A stretch of DNA of 25,868 nucleotides from Chloroflexota bacterium (GTDB taxonomy: Bacteria; Chloroflexota; Dehalococcoidia; Lucifugimonadales; JADFKI01): assembly GCA_024648655.1 (NCBI GenBank), contig JAGGDZ010000502.1, positions 1 through 25,868 on the forward strand, in the 5' to 3' direction. The notes beneath the pieces are model-generated. The model was not told the origin of the DNA and did no database searches. It saw only the letters and a program-made list of their open reading frames with translations. Numbering within the stretch: the first letter of the stretch is position 1; the number at the start of each line of letters is the position of its first letter. This document shows positions 14,886 to 22,467 of the stretch, in pieces. The translations under genes and the position numbers were made by a program.

Positions 14886-14927
14886 TCGGTTGGGCTGATG
14901 CATAACTGCCGACGGTTAATCGCTAGC

Positions 14928-15140
14928 TTAGTGGCACATCAAGGCGACGTGCCGAGCATGGTGGAAGAACTCGTGGACATAGTTCATCACAACGCCCTTG
15001 TCGCCGATGAACGCCGCGGCATGAACGCTGCCGTCAACATAGCCCATCGCATACAGCAGCAGCGCTGCGCCGCCAATCCAAGGAACCAACCCCATCGCTT
15101 TGCGCGACAGGATTCCGCTTTCTTTTGCCAGTGTGGTCAT
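14928..15140 (-). CDS. cbtB: Cobalt transporter subunit CbtB
   Basis: This 70-aa small membrane protein has one transmembrane helix (residues 20-34, PWIGGAALLLYAMGY). Its histidine-rich C-terminus, HEFFHHARHVALMCH (His56, His60, His61, His64, Cys69, His70), is the metal-binding signature of CbtB. Size and tail match the family. An in-frame TTG six bases upstream (15144-15146) is possible, but the ATG at 15138-15140 is preferred because the AAAGGA site is ten bases away and only four from the TTG. The next gene, cbtA, encodes the partner. Confidence 0.85.
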   Translation of the reverse strand: MTTLAKESGILSRKAMGLVPWIGGAALLLYAMGYVDGSVHAAAFIGDKGVVMNYVHEFFHHARHVALMCH

Positions 15141-15268
15141 TTCCAAACCGTCCTTTCTCCAATAGAAGATTTACTCTTCACTTCATCGCGGATTTTATCA
15201 TGTAATTGTCTCATTATCACTCACAATCGGCTCATCAGGCGCAGAGTTTTTGATACCGGTCAAGGGCA

Positions 15269-17260
15269 TTAGCTCAGTATCTCGTCCTGCGCCCGTCTGA
15301 CTGCCGCCCTTATCGCGTCTGCGCGCAGTTCGTTGAGCGGGATGTACTCGCCTCCGAGCGCATCGGCTACTCGCTCTACCAGTCCAAATCTATTAGAGAG
15401 AGGCGCAGGATCGAGCACGATGGAATGCACCTTGTCTTGCCGTATCGCCTCGCATATTCGCAGCGCATCCTCGTAAGGGTCATTGCCGCCTGACATGCCT
15501 ACATTAGCGCGACAGTCCGACACTATGGTCAGTAGCGGGGGTGTGTCGGGGCTGCGCCGCTGCTGCTGTTGGATGAGTTTATGCGCGTCCGCGAGCGCCT
15601 GAGCGAGAGGCGTCCTGCCGCCTGTGGGCATGTCGTCAAGCCGCTGCCGTGCCAGCTTCGGGCTGCCGGTCGGGGGCAGTGCGACTTCAGACTTTGCGCC
15701 GCGGAACGCTATCATTGCCACTCGGTCACGCCTCTGGTATGCGTCCATCAGCAGCGAAATAACCGCGCCTTTTGCGGCGACCATGCGTTGGCGCGCGCCC
15801 ATCGAACCGCTGGAATCGAGCAGAAAGACAACCAGATTGCCTACGCGGGATTCGCGCACTTTTTGGCGTAGGTCCCAAGGTTCGACATTCAGCGCGAGGT
15901 TGCCGTCCGTATAGGCGGCGCGGCGCACCTGAAACGGCGATGCTGCGCGAACCGTCGCATCCACAGCCAAGTCCGTAACCTTGCCATCCGGCAGCATTGC
16001 GCCAACATAACGACCTCGATGGTCACGGACGCGGCTGACCGTGCGCCGACCGTGGCTCGCACGCGCTCGCCTATCCAGAGCATCAAGGTTCAGCGGCTTC
16101 ACCTGAAAGGACTCGCCGATGCCGAAGACATCCTCGTCCGCGCCGTCCTCCGGTTGTTGATTATCGTGCGGCGCTTCCGGCGGCGTGACATCGCCCATAT
16201 CTGGTTTCGATGTGTCTTGATGCGGGGGAAGCAGGTCGTGAGCCATATCTTGCAGCTTGTCCCTGTTCATTTCAGGGTCGTCGAACGGCTGGCGACGCAT
16301 GCGGTGAAGGAGTGCCATTTCTGCGACCGTAAGCACGTCGTCGGGCGTAACGGAGGATCTGCCGCGATACGCGGCTAGGGTCTGTGCAGCCTTGTATATC
16401 ACGATGTCGGCTCGCAGCCCATCGACCTCGTGCTCGGCGCACAGCCTCGCGATGAATGTCAGGATGGCGTCGTCAACGGTTACGGAGGGCAAGAGCGCCT
16501 TGGCGTCCGCGATGCGCTTGCGCTCAGTGGCTTCCGTGTCAGACCAGCCCTCTTGGAAGGCGCCCGGAGCGCTCTCGTATGCGATGCGGCGTCGTATCAC
16601 ATCGGCGCGCCGCTCGGCATCGCGGATATGGTCGATCTCCACTGCCAGCCCAAAGCGGTCGATGAACTGCGGACGCAGGTCGCCTTCCTCCGGGTTCATA
16701 GTGCCGATGAGGAGAAACTGCGCCGGATGGGAGAAGGAAATACCCTCGCGTTCCACGAAGTTGCGCCCCATCGCTGCGGAGTCGAGCAGCACGTCCACCA
16801 CATGGTCGTTGAGCAAGTTGACTTCGTCAATGTACAAGATGCCCCGATGAGCAGCCGCCAGCAGTCCCGGTTCGAAGCGACGGCTGCCCTCGCGTATCGC
16901 GGCTTCGATGTCGAGGGTGCCGACCACCGCCTCTTCAGTCGCGCTTACAGGTAGTTCCACAAGCCGCACCTGCCGCCCTACCGCGCGCCTCTGCTCACCC
17001 GCGCAGAAGTCGCAACCGGCGAAGGGCGCGGTAGGCTCGCAGCTGTATGGACAGCCTGTGACTACCTCGATCTGCGGCAGCAGCGCCGCAAGCGACCGAG
17101 CCGCCGTAGATTTCGCCGTACCCTTCTCGCCGCGGATCAGCACGCCGCCAATCGCCGGATTGATGGCGTTCAGAATGAGGGCGAGCTTCATGCGCTCCTG
17201 CCCGACGATTGCGGAGAAGGGGAAGATAGTGTCCTGATTGCTCGATATGGGTTGGTTCAT
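15269..17260 (-). CDS. Fused ChlI-ChlD-type ATPase of the cobaltochelatase
   Basis: This 663-aa protein is an AAA+ ATPase domain fused to a von Willebrand A domain, as in ChlI-ChlD chelatase motors. Walker A GEKGTAKST is at 44-52, Walker B ILYIDE at 141-146, followed by FDPE/NEEG-like NPEEGDLRPQFIDRFGL. A four-cysteine cluster (Cys70, 74, 83, 86) lies between the two motifs. An acidic/proline linker leads to the VWA domain with MIDAS residues DSSGS (482-486), Thr550 and Asp582. It should power cobalt insertion by CobN, encoded two genes upstream. A TTG precedes the ATG by three bases, but AAGGGA spacing favours the ATG at 17258-17260. A role with another chelatase is possible but less likely in this operon. 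Confidence 0.9.
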   Translation of the reverse strand: MNQPISSNQDTIFPFSAIVGQERMKLALILNAINPAIGGVLIRGEKGTAKSTAARSLAALLPQIEVVTGCPYSCEPTAPFAGCDFCAGEQRRAVGRQVRLVELPVSATEEAVVGTLDIEAAIREGSRRFEPGLLAAAHRGILYIDEVNLLNDHVVDVLLDSAAMGRNFVEREGISFSHPAQFLLIGTMNPEEGDLRPQFIDRFGLAVEIDHIRDAERRADVIRRRIAYESAPGAFQEGWSDTEATERKRIADAKALLPSVTVDDAILTFIARLCAEHEVDGLRADIVIYKAAQTLAAYRGRSSVTPDDVLTVAEMALLHRMRRQPFDDPEMNRDKLQDMAHDLLPPHQDTSKPDMGDVTPPEAPHDNQQPEDGADEDVFGIGESFQVKPLNLDALDRRARASHGRRTVSRVRDHRGRYVGAMLPDGKVTDLAVDATVRAASPFQVRRAAYTDGNLALNVEPWDLRQKVRESRVGNLVVFLLDSSGSMGARQRMVAAKGAVISLLMDAYQRRDRVAMIAFRGAKSEVALPPTGSPKLARQRLDDMPTGGRTPLAQALADAHKLIQQQQRRSPDTPPLLTIVSDCRANVGMSGGNDPYEDALRICEAIRQDKVHSIVLDPAPLSNRFGLVERVADALGGEYIPLNELRADAIRAAVRRAQDEILS

Positions 17261-17287
17261 CAACGTCCCTTATTTGGCTCCGGCAGT

Positions 17288-18061
17288 CTATTGGATTGGG
17301 CTGGTATTCTTCAGGAACCTCCGAACATGAGGCAGCACGAGGTCGCTGCGTTCCATTGCCAGGGTGTGGTCTAAGTCGGGCAGGGAAACCCATGTAACAT
17401 TGGGCAGGTGCTTCACGCACTCCTCGGCGCCAACATGCAGACCGTCGGCATCGCCCGCATAGACCAAGCAAGGCATGGTCATAGTGGGCAGGACGTGAGA
17501 AAGGTCAGGGCGGTTCTTGAGTCCAAGAGATGCTCCTACGATGGCTTGAGGGTCGTTTGCGAGCAGCTGCGCCTTGCGCTCGGCTGATATATCCTCGCCA
17601 CCGCTCTCCATGTCTGCGACATATCCTTCCATTCCGCCGGTTCTGATGCGCTCTATCCTGTCGTCCAGCCCCACGGCATCCAGTGGATAGGGGTGCATCC
17701 CTCCGATGATTAGGGAGTGAACCCGGTCGGCAAAGGACTCGGCGATGCCGAAGCCGATGCTGCCGCCCATGGAGTAGCCCATGTAATGCGCGGCGTCGAT
17801 GCTTTCGGCGTCCAGAACTGCGATGACGTCGGAAGCCATTAGCTTCTGGTCATAGGCTTCGGCGTCGTGAGGCTTGTCGCTGTCGCCATGACCGCGAGCG
17901 TCGATTAACAGCAGCTTGTAATCGTCCTTCAGCGCATCGACGAAGCCGAACTCATACCAGCGTTGGACGCTGCTGGTTAGCCCGTGCTGGAGTATCAGGG
18001 GCGTTCCCCCACCTTCGATGTGGTAGTGTATGCGTACACCGTTACTGTCAGTATAAGGCAT
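17288..18061 (-). CDS. Alpha/beta hydrolase between chelatase genes
   Basis: This 257-aa alpha/beta-hydrolase-fold protein has the oxyanion motif QHGLTSS, nucleophile elbow GYSMGG with Ser97, an acid in YAGDADG (Asp204 or Asp206) and His232 in DLDHTLAM, so the triad is complete. No signal peptide is seen, so it is probably cytoplasmic. It lies between cobN and the ChlI-ChlD gene with gaps of about 25 nt on both sides and an AGGTG ribosome-binding site, hence in the same transcript. Its role in B12 synthesis is unknown. BchO, an alpha/beta hydrolase linked to magnesium chelatase genes, is a suggestive parallel. Fold call is secure and function is not. Confidence 0.9.
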   Translation of the reverse strand: MPYTDSNGVRIHYHIEGGGTPLILQHGLTSSVQRWYEFGFVDALKDDYKLLLIDARGHGDSDKPHDAEAYDQKLMASDVIAVLDAESIDAAHYMGYSMGGSIGFGIAESFADRVHSLIIGGMHPYPLDAVGLDDRIERIRTGGMEGYVADMESGGEDISAERKAQLLANDPQAIVGASLGLKNRPDLSHVLPTMTMPCLVYAGDADGLHVGAEECVKHLPNVTWVSLPDLDHTLAMERSDLVLPHVRRFLKNTSPIQ

Positions 18062-18088
18062 GAGTATTCACCTGTTGCCTGTATCGCG

Positions 18089-21000
18089 TCAAAGTCTAGT
18101 TTCCTGCCGCTCTTCAAGAAGCGCTTCGGTTCGCAGATAGACGCGGCGCAGTTCGTTCAGAGTCTCTTCGGGGGCATCCTCCCACATGCCGCGGTCGGCG
18201 GCTTCCATGAGGCGCTCGGCTATGGAGCGCAATGCCCAGGGGTTACTCTGTTCAAAGAACTGCTGCATATCGGCGTCCAGGGCGTATCGCTCGGTTACTT
18301 CCTGATACATCCAGTCGTCGATTATCTGTGCGGTAGCGTCGTAGCCGAAGATGTAATCGACGGTGGCGGCAAGCTCGAATGCGCCCTTGTAGCCGTGCCG
18401 CTTCATTCCATCCATCCACTTGGGGTTGACCACGCGCGAGCGGAACACGCGGCGCGCCTCTTCCTTCAGGTCGCGGGTCCGCAGCAGGGACGGGTCCGAC
18501 GAGTCACCGAAAAACTGACGCGGGTTGTCGCCTGCCAGAGCGCGTACCGTGGCTATCATGCCGCCGTGGAACTGCATATAGTCGTCGGAGTCGAAGATGT
18601 CGTGTTCGCGGTTGTCCTGGTTCTTGGTGGCGACGTCAATCCCGGCGAAGCGCCGCCTGAACTCACGCACCGCGCTGACGCCGTGCTGCCGCCTGCCATA
18701 GGCGTAAGAACCCCAAGCCGTATAGACTGCCGCCAGGTCTTCGTCGGACTGCCAGCTCCCATCATCCATCGCCTGCAAGATGCCCGCGCCGTAGCTGCCG
18801 GGCTTGCTGCCGAAGATTCTGAATAGCGACTCGGCTTCAGCGTCTTTCGTACTCACTCCGCCGGTGCGCTTCTCTGCAACCTCGGCGGCGTAGTGCTTCA
18901 TCACGAAGTTGTGCTCTGTCGGTTCGTCGAGAGTCGCGACCTTGTGAAAGGCATCGTCCATCATTACTATGAGATTTTGGAAAGCGTCCCGAAAGAAGCC
19001 GCTGATGCGAACGGTGACGTCTATGCGCGGTCGTCCCAGTTCTTCCAGTGGTATCACTTCCAGCCCGCTCACGCGGCGGCTCTCTTCCTGCCATGTCGGG
19101 CGCACGCCGATCAGCGCCAGAATCTGCGCTATATCGTCTCCATGCGTTCTCATAGCCGAAGTGCCCCAGACGCTTATGCCCACCGACTCCGGGTACTCGC
19201 CTTCGTCCGACAGGTAGCGTTCGACAAGCGAGTCCGCGAGCTCCTTGCCAATCTGCCATGAAGTCTCCGACGGAATGCTGCGCGGGTCCATTGAGTAGAA
19301 ATTGCGGCCCGTTGGGAGCACGCCTGCCATGCCGCGAGTGGGCGCGCCCGCAGGTCCAGGAGCGATGAAGCGTCCATCAAAGCCCCTCAACAGCGCGTCA
19401 ATCTCATCTGTCGTCTTTTCCAACGCCGGATATATGCTGTCGCACACATAACGCAGCACGCTCGGCACATCGCCGGTGTCAACGAGCATATCGGTGATTA
19501 CGCGCTCCACGCTTGCGCTGTCGAAGCCCGTCTTGTACAGACGCTCATACAGCCTGCGCGCCAGAGCTTCCAGCCGTTCCACAACATCGCCCGCGCTGCG
19601 TATCGGATCGCTTCCGTTCGCGCTCACAAGCGCATTGGGCAGCATGTCGGCGTCCACTGCCGCTGACCTGTCCTTCACTAGGGTGGCGTAGTCGATGCCC
19701 AGAGCGTCACCTATCGCATGGCGCAGTCCGGGAATGTCGCCGTTGTTCAGGCGCGTGAGTGCGAGCAGCAAACCGATGAGCATCTCCGATTCCGGCGCTT
19801 CCCCAAGTGTATGTAGCCCATCGCGTATCTGCGCGTCTTTAAGCTCGCAGATATATCCGTCGATGTGCAGAATGAAGTCGTCGAAATCGTCGGGTATCTC
19901 ATGGACGTTCAGGTCTTCGTTCAGGCGAGCCTTCTGCACGACCTCCCATATCTGCTGACGAAGCATCGGCAGCTTCTGAGGGTCCATTCCCTGCGCTCGC
20001 GCGTACTCGTCCATGAGCTGCTCACAGCGGGTGATATCTCCGTAGCTATCGGCGGTGGTCATCGCGGGCACGAGGTGGTCGATAATGACCGCGTGGCTGC
20101 GCCTCTTCGCCTGAGTGCCCTCGCCCGGGTTGTTGATGATGAACGGGTAGAAGTGGGGCATGTCCGGCAGGCAGACCTCCGGAATGCAGGAACGCGACAG
20201 TCCAACACCCTTGCCCGGCGTCCATTCCAGCGTGCCATGTTTGCCAAGATGCACAATGGCGTCCGCGCCGAAGCCGTCTCGCAGCCATCGATAGAACGCG
20301 ATGTAGTGGTGTGTGGGCATAAGCTCGGGGCTGTGGTATATGGCGATGGGGTTTTCGCCGAACCCGCGCGGCGGCTGAATTCCTACGAATACGTTGCCCA
20401 GCCGCAAGCCCGCCATAAAGAGGTGTCCGTCGTCGAAGTACACTTCGCCCGGCGGCTCGCCCCAGTCTGCCTTCATGGAATGTCGCACATCGGCCGGAAT
20501 GCCGTTGAATTGCGCCGCGTACTCGACGGTGGATACGCGCCCCTCAGCGTTGCGCATCTGCTCCGGCGTCAAGAAGTCAGCGTCGTATGTGCAGCGCTCG
20601 ATGAGCCGCCGCATCAGTTCATCGCCGTCCTCAGGTATGTCCTCGACCGTGTAGCCTGCGTCACGCATCGCATTCAGCAGGTTGATGGCAGAAGCGGGAG
20701 TGTCCAGCCCGACAGCGTTGCCGAGCCGCGATGCCTTCGTGGGGTAATTGCTCAGTACAATCGCTATTTTGCGCTCAGACTCAGGCTTGTGTGCCATCCG
20801 TGCGTATCTAGCAGCCAGAGACGCCACCGCTTCGGTCTGCTCAATGTTCGGCACATACCGCCGCAACTCACCGCCGGTTGCTGTCCCGTTATGCGAGACG
20901 GCTTCCTTAAACGACACCGGAACCGTGATGATGCGACCGTCAAGCTCCGGCAGTGCGACGTTCATGGCGATGTCGAGCGGGCTTAGGCCGATGTCGCGCT

Positions 21001-21883
21001 CGCCCCACATTGCTTGCGGTTCGGTCGAGACTATTGCTTGCAGGATGGGCACGTCAAGCTGTTCGAGCACTTGTATGTCCCAATTCGCGTCTGCATTATC
21101 GCTTGGTTGCAGGCCGGGGTGATGGCTCATAGCAAAGCTCTGCGTGCATACCACGACGTCCACGGATGCCTTGCCCTCATCGTCCATCAGGTACTTGCGG
21201 AACACCGCCCCGTCGTCCTCACGCAGGCTGGAGCAGAATACCGGCAGCGCGTTGCAATCCTGCCGCTCCAGGGCGTCCACCATCGCGTCCACGAACTCCA
21301 GGTTCCGGCTCACCCAGTGGGCACGGTAAAACAGCAGTGCGGCAGTGGGCTTGTCGGCATCGCAGTACAGATTGCGATACTCATCGAGGGGCACGGCATC
21401 GAGCGTCCCAGCGCGGTACACACCGTCCTGTGGCAGCGGAACAGGCGGCTCATAGCCATGCTCGCTGCCCAGCGCCTCGTCGCTCAGGAATTGGAGGAGA
21501 TTGACGAGGTTTGCGACACCGCCATGATTCAGATACTCGAAGGCGGTCTGCGCCACGACCGGCGGCGTAGTGGAGCGCCGCTCGAATACCGCGTCGCGCA
21601 CAGGCTCACCGGAGCAGGCGACCAGTGGAACGCCAAGACGGCGACACTCCGACTCCAGAGCGCCGAAATGCTCACCCATTGCCTTATCGCCGCCGAGCAA
21701 CCGTGCCAGCACAAGGTTCGCATTGGGCAACGCGTCGGCAAGGAATCGGTCGAACGTCCCCTCTTCCTGCATCAGCGCGAAGGGGTTTATTGCCAGCGTT
21801 GCCGTCAAGGCGTCCGGCAGTCCGGCTTTTGCGCGCTCAAGCGTGAGAATGTCAGTGTCAGAAGTCGTGAGAAATATAATCAT
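18089..21883 (-). CDS. cobN: Cobaltochelatase large subunit CobN
   Basis: This 1264-aa CobN/magnesium-chelatase H family protein inserts Co2+ into hydrogenobyrinic acid a,c-diamide in the late-insertion pathway. Conserved blocks are SNYPTKASRLGNAVGLDTPAS (about 378-398), HLGKHGTLEWTPGKGVGLS (545-563) and FIINNPGEGTQAKRRSHAVIIDHLVPAMTTADSYGDI (from 581). Length is normal for CobN. The ATG (21881-21883) begins MIIFLTTSDTDILTLERA, a usual CobN opening, but has no Shine-Dalgarno. It is the first gene after the cobalamin riboswitch. Confidence 0.96.
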   Translation of the reverse strand: MIIFLTTSDTDILTLERAKAGLPDALTATLAINPFALMQEEGTFDRFLADALPNANLVLARLLGGDKAMGEHFGALESECRRLGVPLVACSGEPVRDAVFERRSTTPPVVAQTAFEYLNHGGVANLVNLLQFLSDEALGSEHGYEPPVPLPQDGVYRAGTLDAVPLDEYRNLYCDADKPTAALLFYRAHWVSRNLEFVDAMVDALERQDCNALPVFCSSLREDDGAVFRKYLMDDEGKASVDVVVCTQSFAMSHHPGLQPSDNADANWDIQVLEQLDVPILQAIVSTEPQAMWGERDIGLSPLDIAMNVALPELDGRIITVPVSFKEAVSHNGTATGGELRRYVPNIEQTEAVASLAARYARMAHKPESERKIAIVLSNYPTKASRLGNAVGLDTPASAINLLNAMRDAGYTVEDIPEDGDELMRRLIERCTYDADFLTPEQMRNAEGRVSTVEYAAQFNGIPADVRHSMKADWGEPPGEVYFDDGHLFMAGLRLGNVFVGIQPPRGFGENPIAIYHSPELMPTHHYIAFYRWLRDGFGADAIVHLGKHGTLEWTPGKGVGLSRSCIPEVCLPDMPHFYPFIINNPGEGTQAKRRSHAVIIDHLVPAMTTADSYGDITRCEQLMDEYARAQGMDPQKLPMLRQQIWEVVQKARLNEDLNVHEIPDDFDDFILHIDGYICELKDAQIRDGLHTLGEAPESEMLIGLLLALTRLNNGDIPGLRHAIGDALGIDYATLVKDRSAAVDADMLPNALVSANGSDPIRSAGDVVERLEALARRLYERLYKTGFDSASVERVITDMLVDTGDVPSVLRYVCDSIYPALEKTTDEIDALLRGFDGRFIAPGPAGAPTRGMAGVLPTGRNFYSMDPRSIPSETSWQIGKELADSLVERYLSDEGEYPESVGISVWGTSAMRTHGDDIAQILALIGVRPTWQEESRRVSGLEVIPLEELGRPRIDVTVRISGFFRDAFQNLIVMMDDAFHKVATLDEPTEHNFVMKHYAAEVAEKRTGGVSTKDAEAESLFRIFGSKPGSYGAGILQAMDDGSWQSDEDLAAVYTAWGSYAYGRRQHGVSAVREFRRRFAGIDVATKNQDNREHDIFDSDDYMQFHGGMIATVRALAGDNPRQFFGDSSDPSLLRTRDLKEEARRVFRSRVVNPKWMDGMKRHGYKGAFELAATVDYIFGYDATAQIIDDWMYQEVTERYALDADMQQFFEQSNPWALRSIAERLMEAADRGMWEDAPEETLNELRRVYLRTEALLEERQETRL

Positions 21884-21889
21884 GAATCG

Positions 21890-21915
21890 GTCAGTCTATC
21901 AGGTGAGTCTATCAG
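21890..21915. repeat. 13-bp tandem repeat in cobN leader
   Basis: GTCAGTCTATCAG and GTGAGTCTATCAG stand in direct succession (21890-21902, 21903-21915), differing at one base. Further degenerate GGTCAGTT/CGTCAGTT units follow to about 21945. They occupy the space where the cobN ribosome-binding site should be. Confidence 0.75.
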
Positions 21916-21983
21916 TTTGTGATTCGGTCAGTTCGTCAGTTCGGCGCAGCGGTCATTTTTGACCGGCGAGAGGCTGCTTTACG

Positions 21984-22018
21984 CAAAAACGCTCCGACAT
22001 AATCAAAGTCGGAGCGTA
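21984..22018 (-). terminator. Riboswitch terminator (expression platform)
   Basis: On the minus strand a perfect 10-bp stem (ACGCTCCGAC at 22009-22018 reverse, GTCGGAGCGT at 21989-21998 reverse) with a 9-nt loop is followed at once by TTTTT. It lies about 70 nt after the B12 aptamer and 100 nt before cobN. Upstream on the RNA, GGAGCG (about 22061-22066) can pair with the CGCTCC of the left arm, which provides a candidate antiterminator. A small AUUUGC/GCAAAU hairpin (22030-22046) lies between them. Transcription termination on B12 binding is the natural reading. Confidence 0.85.
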
Positions 22019-22088
22019 GCAGGCCAGCATTTGCACTAGGCAAATATAGGCATGGAAGCGCTCCTACCGGCGAGAAGCCGCTTTCCAA

Positions 22089-22247
22089 CACGCAGGTCAG
22101 GTATCCTGACTCGCGGCTCATCGCGACTGCGGCGCCTTCCCGATCCTTCGAATCATCGAACCAGTGGCAAATGCCGCAACGCTAACCGCTCACAGTGGCG
22201 CGTCCGTGGGGGATTTTCACCCCCTTCCCATCGAGCCTACGCGTCAG
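22089..22247 (-). ncRNA. Cobalamin riboswitch
   Basis: The minus-strand RNA has the cobalamin riboswitch landmarks in order: GGGAAGGGGGTGAAAATCCC with CCCACGG, the GCCACTGT box, GGGAAGGCGCCGC, and the B12 box AGTCAGGATACCTGACC (22095-22111 region). Closing sequences ACGCGTAGG and CCTGCGTG can form P1. It sits about 30 nt after a predicted transcription start and ahead of cobN, so it should sense adenosylcobalamin or a related corrinoid and switch off the whole cobN-to-cbiE unit. The borders are approximate. Confidence 0.93.
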
Positions 22248-22286
22248 ATATTCAAGCCATTTTAAGGTGCATCAGGAACTAAGGGA

Positions 22287-22315
22287 AATCTATCACCACC
22301 CCATAGTAGTGTCAA
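22287..22315 (-). promoter_or_regulatory. Sigma70 promoter of the cobalamin operon
   Basis: TTGACA (22310-22315) and TAGATT (22287-22292) are separated by 17 bp on the minus strand. The predicted start near 22280 leaves about 33 nt before the riboswitch. In the adjoining stretch 22316-22417, between this promoter and the HtrA operator palindrome, I see no gene or clear motif. Confidence 0.7.
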
Positions 22316-22417
22316 TACCGGTTTGAGCGTCGATGCGTTGAGCCAAAGGGGACGCGGGGTCAGCTCAGCTTGAAAGGCGCTTCATTTTCAGACTGATGGA
22401 TTGACCGAGAGGAAAAC

Positions 22418-22431
22418 TGACCAAACGGTCA
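22418..22431. promoter_or_regulatory. Palindrome adjoining htrA -35 (operator candidate)
   Basis: TGACC-AAAC-GGTCA is a perfect 5-bp inverted repeat ending one base before the -35 hexamer of the protease promoter. Further TTGACC half-sites occur at 22401-22406 and in the -35 itself. The form is like TetR-type operators. No regulator gene is in the window. Confidence 0.4.
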
Positions 22432-22432
22432 T

Positions 22433-22461
22433 TTGACCACTATTTCAGGCTTGGCTATGAT
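22433..22461 (+). promoter_or_regulatory. Promoter of the HtrA-type protease gene
   Basis: TTGACC (22433-22438) and TATGAT (22456-22461) with a 17-bp spacer form a near-consensus promoter. The ATG of the protease begins seven bases after the -10, so the predicted mRNA begins at or next to the start codon. Confidence 0.75.
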
Positions 22462-22467
22462 GGATGT

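Noticed and set aside
15147..15268. Second promoter or riboswitch upstream of cbtB
   Set aside because: The 120-nt gap is AT-rich, but no B12-box, GCCACTG box or well-spaced -35/-10 pair was found.
19865..21922. Two plus-strand open frames (373 and 302 codons) opposite cobN
   Set aside because: They mirror conserved CobN coding sequence and encode low-complexity, His/Arg/Val-rich products without motifs.
21936..22121. 61-codon minus-strand frame across the riboswitch 3' part and terminator
   Set aside because: It overlaps the B12 box and the terminator hairpin and has no family match; a leader peptide is not needed to explain this region.
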